Below are positions 20,643-34,500 of a DNA stretch of 64,000 nucleotides, piece after piece (the stretch's first letter is position 1; each line of letters begins with the position of its first letter). This stretch comes from Dreissena polymorpha (lineage: Eukaryota; Mollusca; Bivalvia; Myida; Dreissenidae). Under the pieces are notes generated by a model. That model was not told the origin of the DNA, did not search any database, and saw only the letters and a program-made list of their open reading frames with translations. A program made the position numbers and the translations under genes. The DNA lies in NCBI RefSeq assembly GCF_020536995.1, contig NC_068355.1, positions 123,478,037 through 123,542,036 of the forward strand, written 5' to 3'.

Positions 20643-20771
20643 TCATTCCAATAATTCATCACCCTCCGTCACATCCTTCAGGCTCAGGACTTCAATCTGT
20701 GCTCGACCTTTCGTGCCCTCACGTACCAGTTCTTCAACTTCGCGAAATGATCCAGGATCAATCAGGATAAC
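20643..20771 (-). CDS. SBDS: SBDS exon 5
   Basis: The acceptor is TTTCTGCTAG and the phase is 0. It encodes [20 protein letters not shown], then [20 protein letters not shown] and the last residues LE before TGA. Confidence 0.95.
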   Translation of the reverse strand, partial: VILIDPGSFREVEELVREGTKGRAQIEVLSLKDVTEGDELLE

Positions 20772-23700
20772 CTAGCAGAAATATGAACAGATTTTTATCA
20801 AACGTGTTTTGTAACAGTTTTTCATGTTTTGCTTAAATGACAATTTTCTAACTAATAATCTAATATTGAAAAAATGAAGCTTAGATTAAGTTAGAAAAAG
20901 CAAAGTAATGCTCCTGACTAAACAAGAGATGTGTTTGTCAGAAACACAATGCCCCCTACTGCGCCGCTTTGAAATAAAATTCCTATTTATCATTTGGCAG
21001 GTAAAGAAATCATCTCCCTTTAAAGCTTATTACTTCCCTAGCATTTTGTCCAATCAAATGGGGGGGGGGGCAGTCAGACTGTAGACAGTCAAAAATGACC
21101 AAGTCAGACATAACTGACAACCAAGGCCTTGGTTTATCAAAGAGATCATAGCCAGAGTTCATCATGTATCTATGGGCATAAGTTCACAGATATGTAATGA
21201 ACCCTACCATTCACAAACAAGGGCTGTTTATAAAACATGCATGCCCCCCATATGAGCTGTCAGTTGTAGTGGCAGCCATTGTGTGAATACATTTTTGTCA
21301 CTTTGACCTTGACCTTTGACCTACTGACCTGAAAATCAATAGGGGTCATCTGCCAGTCATTATCAATGTACCTATGAAGTTTCATGATCCTAGGCGTAAG
21401 CATTCTTGAGTTATCATCAGGAAACCATTTTACTATTTCAAGTCACTGTGACCTTGACCTTTGACCTAGTGACCTGAAAATTAATAGGGGTCATCTGCCA
21501 GTCATGATCAATGTTCCTATGAAGTTTAATGATTCTAGGCATAAGCATTTTTGAATTATCATTCGGAAACCATTTTACTATTTCCAGTCACTGTGACCTT
21601 GACCTTTGACCTAGTGACCTGAAAATCAATAGGGGTAATCTGCCAGTCATTATCAATGTACCTATGAAGTTTCATGATCCTAGGCATAAGCGTTCTTGAG
21701 TTATCATCTGGAAACCATTTTACTATTTCGAGTCACTGTGACTTTGACCTTTGACCTAGTGACCTGAAAATCAATAGGGGTCATCTGCCAGTCATGATCA
21801 ATGTACCTATGCAGTTTCATGATCTTAGGCCTAAGCATTCTTGAGTTATCATCCGGAAACCATTTAACTATTTCGAGTCACTGTGACCTTGACCTTTGAC
21901 CTAGTGACCTGAAAATCGATAGGGGTCATCTGCCAGTCATGATCAATGTACCTATTAAGTTTCATGATCCTAGGCCTAAGTGTTCTTGAGTTATCATCCG
22001 GAAACCATCTGGTGGACGTACCGACGGAGGGACAGACCGACCGACCAACATTTGCAAAACAATATACCCCCTCTCCTTCGAAGGGGGGCATAATTAGTAC
22101 AGGAAAGAAATGATAATTATATCATTAAAAAAAAAACCTTTGACAAATCAATCATTTGAGTAATAAATAATCAAAATGAAAAATCTGTACTGTAACTGTG
22201 AAAAGAACTTAAATTTTGGGTAAGTAATTTATATAATCTGAGATTTATAATTATACAAATTACTCCCCTTGAAAATAATTGCCTCTAACAAATCTCTATT
22301 TTTAGTAGCAAATAATTAAAAGCCACTACCGTGACTGGAGATTCATCGCTCAAAATGTGCAGCTCCATGAGATACACATGCACGCAAAATATCAAGTTGC
22401 TATGTTCAATATTGAATAATTATCTTCCTTTAAAGCTTATTACTTCCCTTGGATTTGTATTTTTGACCTTAGACCTTGAAAGATGACCTTGACCTTTAAC
22501 CACGATGTGTTTGTCAGAAACACAATGCCGCCTACTGCGCTGCTTTGATTTATTTAACAAAAATATATAATTTGGCAGGTCAGATAATTATGTCCATTTA
22601 AAGCTTATTTCTTCCCTTGGATTTGATTGTTCGACCCTGTGACCGAGTTTTTGACCAGGCATGACCTATTTTCGAACTTGACCTAGATATTGTCTAGATA
22701 CAACTTCTGACCAAGTTTTTGTAAAGATCGGATGAAAACTATTTGAATTAGAGAGCGGACACAAAAATTGTGACAGACTAACAGACGGACAGTGCGAAAA
22801 CTATATACCCCCTTTTCTTCGAAAGGGGGCATAAAAATGTTTGACATATTGATACATTAATGTACAATTGTCATTTTAAATTGGTAATACAACAAAGCGT
22901 TTGTAACACTTTCCCTTGAACATTTGCAAAAATAAGAGTAGTAGTTACAAAGCATTGTAGTACTAACATTTAGTATTCATAATTCTGCTGACAAATATGA
23001 AAGCCAGTGTATCACAGTGGTTGCGCACTAGCTTTTTGTTTCAAGGGGCCCGAGTTGGTTTTACTATAGCAATATGAAGAAAAATAACCCACCCGCTGGC
23101 GGGAGTGGCGGCCATGTTTTCATTCATTCCAAACCAATTTTGATCTTCTTACCAAGTTTCATGTAGATCCATCAAAAAATGTGGCCTCTAGTGTGTTAAA
23201 AAGGTTAAACTATAGCTATATGAGGAAAATTGCCCCACTGGCGGCCATGTTTTTCAAGCAACCAAACCATTTTTGATCTCATCCAAGATATCATTGGGTC
23301 AAATCTTCTGACCAAGTTTCATGTAGGACTTGTAGGTCCGACAATAAATGTGGCCTCTAGAGTGTTAACAAGGCAAGTGTTGATGCCGCATGACGGACGA
23401 TGGACATAAGGAGATCACAAAAGCTCAACATGAGCACATTATGCTCATGTGAGTCAAAAAAAGGGAACGGATTTACATATTTTGACAGCTTCCACTGTCT
23501 TGAATGAGTTAAAATAAAATGAATTTAAAAAAATGCACCCTACCATCTCTAGTTCTTCATCATCAAATTCATCATGCTCCACTTTCTTGGCAACCTTTCG
23601 CAGTTTGGTTTGTATTTTCTTTCCCCCCTCTTTAATGGGCACTCGGACTTTGATACGCATGTAAGCACGCTGGATCTGAATGACTTTCCCGTCCGAAAAG

Positions 23701-26700
23701 CTCTTGATCACATCCAGCGCCTTGCAATAGAGGAGACATCTGCTAGACTCAAAAAGTCAACTTTAAACATGCTACTTCAGAAGATTTTGTTTTAATCAAT
23801 AGCAAAAGGTTACATAAAAATATCATATTATCCATAATCTGACGTTATAATTTAAACAAAGCTAGTCATAGTAATTTTATTCAATAACCAGATTTAACAG
23901 GGATGATCAAGAAGTTTGTAGAATATCTTCATAACATTTTTATCTGACATCAGATCAGAAATTTTAACAACTGGCAATTTTGACAAAAAAAATGCTTTGT
24001 GATACTATACCTGTTGTTTCGAGTTTCTGGTTGGCTTCACTGAGAAGTGCAAATCCTTCATTGCCTTTTCTATCATGGTTACAGTGTAAGGACGTTTTGT
24101 CTCAGGATTTACACACTTGTCAGCGACAATTGTTGCAATATCACGAAACATTGATTCCTGCTGGGCGTGCCTTTCCTTTTCAGAAACCTGCAATTCTCCT
24201 TTCGCAAGAATCTGAAATGTTCGCAATGAGAAAGTAGAACAAGCAAATTCTTTGAATTGATATCCCCCGCCAATATACTTCTGTACACGAAAGTTTTCTG
24301 GACGGATGGACAATGCCAACGTGCATCATCCTCTTATCCATATACAAAAATGTATATACTCCAACCAAGTTTCAATGAAATCTGTCAAAGCACATCCAAG
24401 ATATGGCTCTGAACACACAAAAAAGCATTTTTTCAAGATACAAAGGGCCATAACTCCGTTATTATCCGATGGTGTTCAATGCCATTTGGCGTGCATCATC
24501 CTCTTATCTAAATATATATACTCATACCAAGTTTCAATGAAATCCGCCAAAGCACTTCCAAGATATGGCTCCGGACACAAAAAAGCATTTTTTCAAGATA
24601 CAAAAGGCCATAACTCCGTTATAAACAGATGGTGTACAATGCCATTTGGCATGCATCATCCTCTTATCCATATATATACTCATACTATGTTTCAATGAAA
24701 TCCGCCAAAGCACTTCCAAGATATGGCTCCCGACATAAAAGTGCCGGACGGATGGAAAGACGGATGGACGGACAAAGCCAAAACAATATCCCTCCGCCTA
24801 TGGCGAAGGATAAAAAAGGAGAATACTGTATTATACTGCAATGGTCATGATTAAGCATAATTGATCATTATAATGATTGATAAGTGACATATATATGAAG
24901 ATACTGGCTATTCATACATTCATACCGTAATTATTTTTTTAGTGTCCAAAAATTTAGATAATTACATGTATTTATGAGAAAATAAAGATGTCCGAAAATC
25001 TACAGAATCTTTTATTTTAGAGACACAATAATTATATTGGATTTATTTTCAGAAACATGAATGCCATCTGTATAGCATCACTTAATTCAACAAATTATAG
25101 CACATGCTTTTTAAATACCACTTTGTATAGTATAAATAACTTTTATAAATTTTTCAATTGAGCTGTTGGGTGAAACCATTGTCTTTGACCTGTATACATA
25201 ATAATTTACCCGATTATGCATGTGTAATGTTCAATCGCCTTAAGGCATTTGTAAAACAGGTTGTATGTGATAAGATACACGCAACAGACAGAATTCTGGT
25301 AAAATAGCAAAATTGCAATATAAACTGTCCCAACTGTCCCAAAATAAAGAGTCATTAATAAAAGACAAAAACCATATGTAAGATGTGACTAGTATTATTT
25401 TGGCTAAAAACAGGGGTGTAACAAGATTTAGAGTGTCCAAAAACTTAAAGAAATATACTGTATATCTCTTAAATAAAATGCTATGTTTTGATATATCAGC
25501 ATGTCTTAAATACAGGCACCAGTAAAAGTAAACACTTCAAACAATTGACTAACAAAGCTTTAAAATGTATAATAACCAGAAAAAACTCGCATTAACTGAT
25601 GTCTCATTTTTCTACTAATTCGAATACTTAATTGATCATGGTTTTTTTATCTTGCACTCTTTGTAAATGTGCAACCAGACACCCATCTTCAGAAACCACA
25701 AAGGTTACCTGCAGACAGATCTCTGACTGATTATCTGTGCCAAAGACGCTCTTTAAGTCTGCAGCTTTTGCAACCTCCCCCTTGCTGACATTCGTGAAGA
25801 CTGTGTGCGTTTGTAGGACCTCATCAATATCTGTCTCCCTGCATATAACATGGTCAAGTTGAATGGCAATAGATTTATGTGGATGGCTGCATTTTATTGT
25901 GCATTAGGGATATTCAACAATTTATTCGAAGGTCAAGGTCAAATTGAACTTGCCAGGTACAGTACCCTCATGATAGTAAGAAAATATTTGAAGTTTGAAA
26001 GCAATAGCTTTGATACTTAAGAAGTCCAGTGGATCTAAACACAAAATTTAACAAAATATTCAGTTACTAAGACAAAGAAGGGCCATAATTCTTACAAAAT
26101 GCTTGATACAGTTGTCTGCTCTTGTTTATAGATTGGGGTCATGTTTGTAAAGAATTTTGCAAAACATGAAAGCAATATGTCAAGGGACATTGAAAATATT
26201 TGAGGTGGTACACAAACTTTAACATAGATTTATCAATAATATGCATATTCTAAATGGAAAAAGGGCCATAATTCTTACAAAATGCTTGATACAGTTGTCT
26301 GCTCTTGTTTATAGGTTGGAGTCATGTTGGTAAAGAAGTATGCAAAATATTAAACTAATATGTCAAGGGACATAGGAAATATTTGGGGTGGTATGCAAAC
26401 TTTAACATTTGCACGCTCACGCCAAAGCCGGGGTGAGTAGGATAGCTCCACTTTATATATTTCATATATAATAGTCGAGCTAAAAAGTACATTCAAAGTA
26501 TACAATAAGTAGCTAAATATTGTCAACCAAGCCCTACAAATAATACTAAATCGTTTTGTTATTTAATTTTGTGAGCTTTATGAGTACATACATACAGCTC
26601 GAAGTTGTTCATAGATATATTTAAGATCATTTTGTGTTAATTTATGAAAGAAAATAGTTAATAAAGCTCATATAACCGATTAAAGTGCCACCTGGATTAA

Positions 26701-28556
26701 AGGTGGCGCGTTAAGATGAAACAAGAGATGTGTTTGTCAGAAACACAATGCCCCCTACTGCGCCACTTTGAATTTTTTTTTTTATTACATCCCTTTAAAA
26801 AATATTACTTCCCTTCTAAAAATGATCTGTACCTGCCAAATGATTAATATAAATTATCTCCCTATAAAGCATGTTACTTCTCTATGATTTTTTTTGGACC
26901 TTTGACCTTGAAGGATGACCTTGATCTTGACCTTTCACCACTCAAAATATGCAGCTCCATGAGATACACATGCATGCCAAATATCAAGTTGCTATCTTCT
27001 ATATTACAAAACTAAAGTTATGGCCAATGGTAAAGTTTTCGGGCGGACAGACAGTTCAAATGCTATATGCCACTCTACCGGGGGCATAAAAAGCCATTTC
27101 CAGTTGCAACTCCCAGCGACCTTAAGGTTTAATAGCTGGGAGTTTGATGATTGCCACCAGTGCTAAATCATACATTCCAGACGTCCCAATCTAGGTGGGA
27201 CAGTCCTGTGCATGTATTTGAGGCTTTTGTCTTGGTGTCCCTTTATGAGACAATTTGTCAGGACATTCATAAAACAAGAGCACCGCCTTGCGGGTGCAGA
27301 CCGCTCATCTATTTTCTTTTTAAAGGTGAAGGGACTCTCATTTTCAATCACAAAGGAGGGAGGGGTGGAGTGAAGAGCGGTGCATTGTGTGGGTGTGTGG
27401 ACATTTATTACATTTTCTTCCAAAAATGCGAAAAAAAGGAAAAAAAAATCGGCGGGGGGGGGGGGTGGGGTGGTGGGGGGGGGGTGGGGGGGGGGAATCT
27501 TGGGTGCGATGGTTGGACGGTATTTCAAACATAAAATAATAAAAATAAATATTTGTGTTTTTTAACCGTTTCATAAAAAACAAGGGACAAAATTGTCACA
27601 AAACCAGGTTTTCATTGTGAAAAAAAAATCTGAAAAAGGGAGAAAACTCAAACTGAACTTTTGAAATGACCAAAAAAAATTAACCCCCTTTGTAAGTTTT
27701 TTTTTTTTTAAATCTATTTTTAGTCGTGGCGACCTTGACATTGGAGATATTGACGTGATTCTTTCGTGGGACACACCGTCCCATGATGGTGAACAAATGT
27801 GCCAAATGATTTTAAAATCTCACAATAAATGACATAGTTATGGCCAGGACAAGCTCATTTATTGCCATTTTTGACCTTTGAACTCAAAGTGTGACCTTGA
27901 CCTTGGAGATATCGACGTAATTATTTCGGGCGACACACCGTCCAATGATGGTGAACAAATGGGCCAAATGATTTTAAAATCTGACGATGAACGACATAGT
28001 TATGGCTCGGACAAGCTCATTTATGGCCATTTTTGACCTTTGAACTCAAAGTGTGACCTTGACCTTGGAGATATCGACGTAATTATTTCGCGCGACACAC
28101 CGTCCAATGATGATGAACAAATGTGCCAAATGATTTTAAATTCTGACAATGAACGACATAGTTATGGCCCGGACAAGCTTATTCCGCCAGCCCGCCAGCC
28201 AGCCCGCCAGCCAGCCAGCCCGCCCGCATTCGCCAATCTAATAACCAGTTTTTTCCTTCGGAAAACCTGGTTAAAAATGGGGGGGGGGTGAGGTGGGGGG
28301 GGGGTATAGTGTGAGGGTGTGGTGGTAATTTGTGAGATGATCTTAAAAAAAAAAAAAAAAAAATAGGGGGGGGGGGGGGATTCGGGTGGGGGGAGGGGGG
28401 GGTGGGGGGGGATTCTTGGGTGCGATGGTTGGACGGTATTTCAAACATAAAATAATCAAAATAAATAGTTTTGTTTTTTAACCGTTTAAAATAAAATTGG
28501 GGAGGGGGTGGGGGGGGGGGGTATAGTGTGAGGGTGTGGTGGTCATTTGTGAGATG

Positions 28557-28593
<37 letters not shown>

Positions 28594-31500
28594 GGGGGGG
28601 GGGGGGTTGTGGGGGGGGGGGCACGGGCGATGGTTTGGGTGGAGTCTATTGTGGTATGTCAGGTAAGAGTAGTTTTGTCAAAGTATCAATCAAATCTAAT
28701 CATAAATAAAGAAGTTATGGCAATTTTAGTGAAATTTAATAATTTGACCTTGAGAGTCAAGGTCATTCAAAGGTCAAGGTAAAATTCAACTTGCCAGGTA
28801 CAGTAACCTCATGATAGCATGAAAGTATTTGAAGTTTGAAAGCAATAGCCTTGATACTTAAGAAGTAAAGTGGATCGAAACACACAATTTAACCATATAT
28901 TCAAAGTTACTAAGTCAAAAAAGGGCCATAATTCCGTAAAAATGACATCCAGAGTTATGCAACTTGTCCTTTTACTGTACCCTTATGATAGTTTGCGAGT
29001 GTTCCAAGTATGATAGCAATATCTATGATACTTTAGGGGTAAAGTGGACCAAAACACAAAACTTAACCAAACTTTCAATTTTCTAAGTATAAAGGGCCCA
29101 TAATTCCGCCCAAATGCCAGTCAGAGTTACATAACTTTGCCTGCACAGTCCCCTTACGGTAGTTAGTAAGTGTTGCAAGTATGAAAGCAATAGCTTTGAT
29201 ACTTAAGGAATAAAATGGACCTTAACACAAAACTTAACCAAAATTTTCAATTTTCTAAGTATAAAAAGGGCACATAATTCTGTCAAAATGCACGCCAGAG
29301 TTATCTAACTTTGCGTGCCCAGTCCCCTCATGATAGTAAGTAAGTGTACCAAGTTTGAATGCAATAGCATTGATACTTTCTGAAAAAAGTGGACCTAAAC
29401 GCAAAATTTAACCAAAATTTTCAATTTTCTAAGTATAAAAAGGGCACATAATTCAGTCAAAATGCACGCCAGAGTTATCTAACTTTGCCTGCCCAGTCCC
29501 CTCATGATAGTAAGTAAGTGTACCAAGTTTGAATGCAATAGCATTGATACTTTCTGAGAAAAGTGGACCTAAACGCAAAACTTAACCGGACGCCGACGCC
29601 GACGCAGACGCCGACGCCGACGCCAAGGTGATGACAATAGCTCATAATTTTTTTTTCAAAAAATAGATGAGCTAAAAATGACGTACACTATAAGTTCACA
29701 ATAAAATTTGCTATTCACGCTCTGTCTGGTAAAAATCTACCATCACTTCTTCCTTTATTGCCCTCTATTAACAAATCATTTCAAATACTTGAGTGCACCA
29801 GTTTTGTTTTTGACACCTTATCACTCAGTGATTTATCGGAAAATTATTCATTTTATCAGGCATTCACACCATGGTGTTTCCATGATAATGGTCACTTATT
29901 GGAACCGATAGATGCATCTAAGTGAAAAGCCATCTGCTTATGTATATCATGACCTAATCAAGTCCAATGATACTTTAACTGGGTAATCTGTGTATTATAA
30001 CACCTGAGGCTAAAAACCCTGTCAAAACACTGATTTTCATATCAAACAAATTGAGTGCTCAGAGAAACACATTAATGTTTCACATTAAAGCCGGCCGAGT
30101 TGATATTTCTTACAACAATTTGGTTTTCTCAACTGACCAGAATTGATCAGTATTCGTCAGATACATTCTTAAGCTTAACTCTTCCTTACTGATTTTCGTT
30201 AAAATTGTGCCAAAAAATGCAAAACGCATCCAAAATTCGAAACCTAATCATGTACATAACGGAATCCTCAAGACTATTTTTAACTTGCTTTGGTTCACGT
30301 GAGCGCCAATTTCCCGTGATTTCCACTGCCGCGCTTTTCAAAGCAAAGAAGAACTACTAAATCACAGGTGTTGGGCGCTTGTCCAAGTCGCTTAAACACT
30401 ATCAATATGTCATAAAACAACATTTTCATCATTTTGAAAAAAAGAGTATGATATTATATATATATATACAAGGTAGGTATCTCTTGACACAGGAAAATCA
30501 CCTACATCAACATGTTTAAGCCATTTAAATTCCTAAATGGCGGTCGATTTTCGTAAACTGTGTACCTTTTTGTTGGGAAAGGTTGCCTCGTGACGAAAAA
30601 TGACCACGAACGGCTACTTGCCAACATAAACTACAAGAAAACTCTTCTCGAACTCGTAGAAATGCCAGGTCGGCTCTCATCTGACCGAACGTTCAGTGCC
30701 GATTTTTACAAGAGTAAAACTATCGAAATATCGCGCCCAACACCTGTGCTCTGAGTCTGTGCATTTATTTTCATTCTTCAGGCGAGTCCATGCTTTGAGC
30801 GAATCACGTGGTTTTACATGTGACCCGCGCGTGTTTATATTAAGATCATTTCTGTCCATGGACAGAAATTGAAAAGCCCTATCTTTGTACTGATTTTGGG
30901 CATTTCTTTACCGATTTTGACCAATTTTTTTTGCACATCTGACATTAATACCATTACATTTTGACTAATAATTACCTTTGTGCGACACATAACAAAAATG
31001 GGAAAATATACCAACATCAACTCGGCCGACTTTAATGTCTGTTTTCAACTGATTTTCAGAAAAAAAATTGTACATATTGCGTCAATCTAAATATAGAGTT
31101 AATCGACTTTTGGTTAAATAAAAACAATGCTTGATGCACGCACATTACGTTAAATGATTTACACATGTTCAATAGTGCCCTTTGTTCCAATTGGATGTCA
31201 AATAGAGCCCCACACTTCACTTTATGTAGTCATCTGCATAGTGCACTCGTGTGTTTACTTCTGGAAAATGGAGAATGTTTGTGTTTCATGAAATTCTTAA
31301 ACACATTTTTTTATCAATATTGGCCAGAAGTTATTAGCTTTTGTAAGTAAAAAACTGTTTACTTTTTTTGTGTATAAGTAATTTGTTTACGCCGACTCGC
31401 AAGAAGCGGGAAATACAATAAACAAGCGTCAAAAACCTTTAGAATAAGTAGATTTATCAGAAAACACGTAAAAATCATTGTATTCCTTAATGCTTTTTAC

Positions 31501-34500
31501 ATATGTTATGATTTTCATTAAAAAAACTTGTAAAAACATGGGTCTTATTTTCGTTCTCAACTTTGATTGACAAGTTACACAAATCGGCTGCTGTAATAAG
31601 TCACGTAACCAGGGTCAAATCATGGGGTGAATTAATTTTTAATGGTGTACACTGAAGGGTTCAAAAGCAGGTACTCGTTGTTTGGGCGTCATTTAAAGTT
31701 TTACATGATATGGTGGTGCTGGAAACTTGCAAAAAATCCTTATCAAAAGAGTATTAACATAACAATTAAAGTTGCTAGCCATGTTGAAACAAGTTATTTA
31801 TCAACTGAGGAGCTGCGCCATGAGCGCATGATACGCCCGTCGTTCGCCAATGAAGTAGTAAGGTAATAAATAACCCTTTGAATCATTTTTTTACTTCAGT
31901 TGGCAGAAGACAGCTGGAATATTTGTCAAAAAAATATGTTCAACTCACCCATTTGAGTATGTGTGTATGGAATTCCAATGTTCCAGTCAAATCTCATCCA
32001 GTTGAATATGTGAATACTTGATAATTTAACATTGTAACATGGTAAATCCGATACGGTAGGACAGTGAATGAAATCACGAAATTTTGACGAACAAAGTCGC
32101 ATAACTCTGGAACGACAATTCAGAATTCCGTCAAAAATGAAAGGGGATCAGGGTTTATGAATATTAAGATTGTGTTAAAATTTGAAAAAAATCCATCGAA
32201 GGATATTTGAGCTACGGTAGGACATTCAATGAAATCACGAAATTTTGACGAACAAAGTCCCATAACTCTGGAACAACAATTCAGAATTCCGTCAAAAACG
32301 AAAGGGGATCAGGGTTTATCAATATTAAGATTGTGTTGAAATTTGAAAAAAATCCATCGAAGGATATTTGAGCTACGGTAGGACATTCAATGAAATCACG
32401 AAATTTTGACGAACAAAGTCCCATAACTCTGGAACGACAATTCAGAATTCCGTCAAAAACGAAAGGGGATCAGGGTTTATCAATATTAAGATTGTGTTGA
32501 AATTTGAAAAAAATCCATCGAAGGATATTTGAGCTACAGTAGGACATTCAATGAAATCACGAAATTTTGACGAACAAAGTCCCATAACTCTGGAACGACA
32601 ATTCAGAATTCCGTCAAAAACGAAAGGGGATCAGGGTTTATCAATATTAAGATTGTGTTAAAATTTGAAGAAAATCTGTCAAAGGATATTTGACGTAGCG
32701 TACGACATTAACAGACGGACGGACGGACAGACGGACGGACGGACGGACAGACGCGGGGTATACCATAATACGTCCCGTCATAGACGGGCTCATAGACGGG
32801 CGTATAAAAATAGTTCCTATTAATATGTTTCACTATTTTTAATCTTAATTGTCACTATATTTGACATGTCAAAAATTAAGAGGTTCGAAAGATGATTTGT
32901 CCATGATATGACTAGTCTACCGGTAAATCTAGTTGCAATAATCCAAATCCCAGCTATTGACCTTACGGGTCGCTGGGAGTTGCAACTGATTACCCGAATT
33001 TCCATAGAAACTCGCCGCCCAGAATCCGGGCAGCAGTTCAATCGGAAATATAAGCCTCATAAACTATTTTCTGGCATAAATAAACACAAAAAGATCATGA
33101 ATATATCAATAATAAGCACATTAAAACAACTTACATGATATGGTATGCTCGCATAATATTGATATTAATCCAAAGTTTCAAACACGTCACAATTCATTTA
33201 AATGTGTATGTTTTTGCAATGAACAAAGCCGAGTATTACGAAATTACCAAATTCGTAAATACGCTATCGACTATCTCCGAAATCCTCTGCGAGATAGATC
33301 TTGTGTCTAATCTACCAATTGTTATATACAGACTATATCCGGAACTTCCGTAAGATAGATCGAATCGTCAATTCAAAACTTCGGCTTTCGGTTTGATTAT
33401 GGTTTATCATCAGTTGCAAATTGATGTCGGTAATAACAGGTATTGTGTTTGTTACGATGTATTAGGTTGATTGAACTCGATTTTATAGACATACGTGAAA
33501 CATAATTTTTTGACATTAAAAAATCGGTTAACAAGGAGAACTCTGACCTGTACGTATGTACAGTATTTATAAAAGCTCAGAGCATTCAAGAAGAACTACA
33601 GTCAAGTTACCATTTCTGGATCAGTAGCATAATAAAGTTGTTCTGGTGAAAAGCAATAAATGTTTTGAGACTTCTTTTACACCAGTTTGATTTAATATTA
33701 CCCTTGCTTACTGTTTCAGCGAATAGTCTTATTTTAAGCGCAGGTAAAATGTATTTGTTACACCTTTTTTTCGCCTCAGAATTCATGCAATAACAGATCC
33801 GTTTTAGCCATAACGGGTCACGTGATCGAAACCATTCAGGAGGGCATCTAACACACTATTTGAACTGTTAACCATGAACAGTGTTGTTTACAATGACCAA
33901 GTAACATTGCCAGTTATAAATTATATTCATTTTGTTATTATTTATTGTTTTTTATATTTTATCTTGTATCAGGTGTTTTTATCTGATTTTGGGGAAAGGG
34001 CCTGGCCTTTTTTGAGGGGAAAAAATTGCATGAAACGCTGGATTTTGGATGAAAAAAATCACAAGAAACGCCAGATTTTGGTGGAAAATAAGGAAAGTCT
34101 TAGATAATCAATGAAGCATATTTTACTGTTTTTAAAACAAATTCAAGGAAACAGAAAATTTAATTATGCAATATTGAATTCATTATTCTTCTATTTTCTA
34201 CACTGGATCAGGTTAACTTAAATACCGGTATTTAAAGGTTTAACAAGGGACAAAATTGTCACAAAACCAGGTTTTCATTGTGAAAAAAAAATCTGATAAA
34301 GGGAGAAAACTCAAACTGAAAAAAAAATCTGATAAAGGGAGAAAACTCAAACTGAACTTTTGAAATGACCAAAAAAAATTAACCCCCTTTGTAAGTTTTT
34401 TTTTTTTTAAATCTATTTTTAGTAGTGGCGACCTTGACATTGGAGATATTGACGTGATTCTTTCGTGGGACACACCGTCCCATGATGGTGAACAAATGTG

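Larger units (their letters stand above)
20772..23543 (-). other. SBDS intron 4, repeats
   Basis: It contains family B pieces (20924-21060, 22320-22565), the longer family C copy (21217-22092), a related repeat ending CCCTTTTCTTCGAAAGGGGG (about 22565-22835) and another at about 23010-23455 with two units of GGCGGCCATGTTTT and GACCAAGTTTCATGTAG. Confidence 0.6.

Noticed and set aside
27151-27583. Overlapping 120-codon frames rich in Gly or Pro
   Set aside because: They arise from G-runs and flanking repeats. No conserved protein is seen.
30560-30754. 64-codon frame inside the foldback element
   Set aside because: Short, no homology recognised, and partly overlapping the inverted arm.
31642-31866. 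74-codon frame in SBDS intron 1
   Set aside because: No recognisable family, splice context or neighbouring exon.
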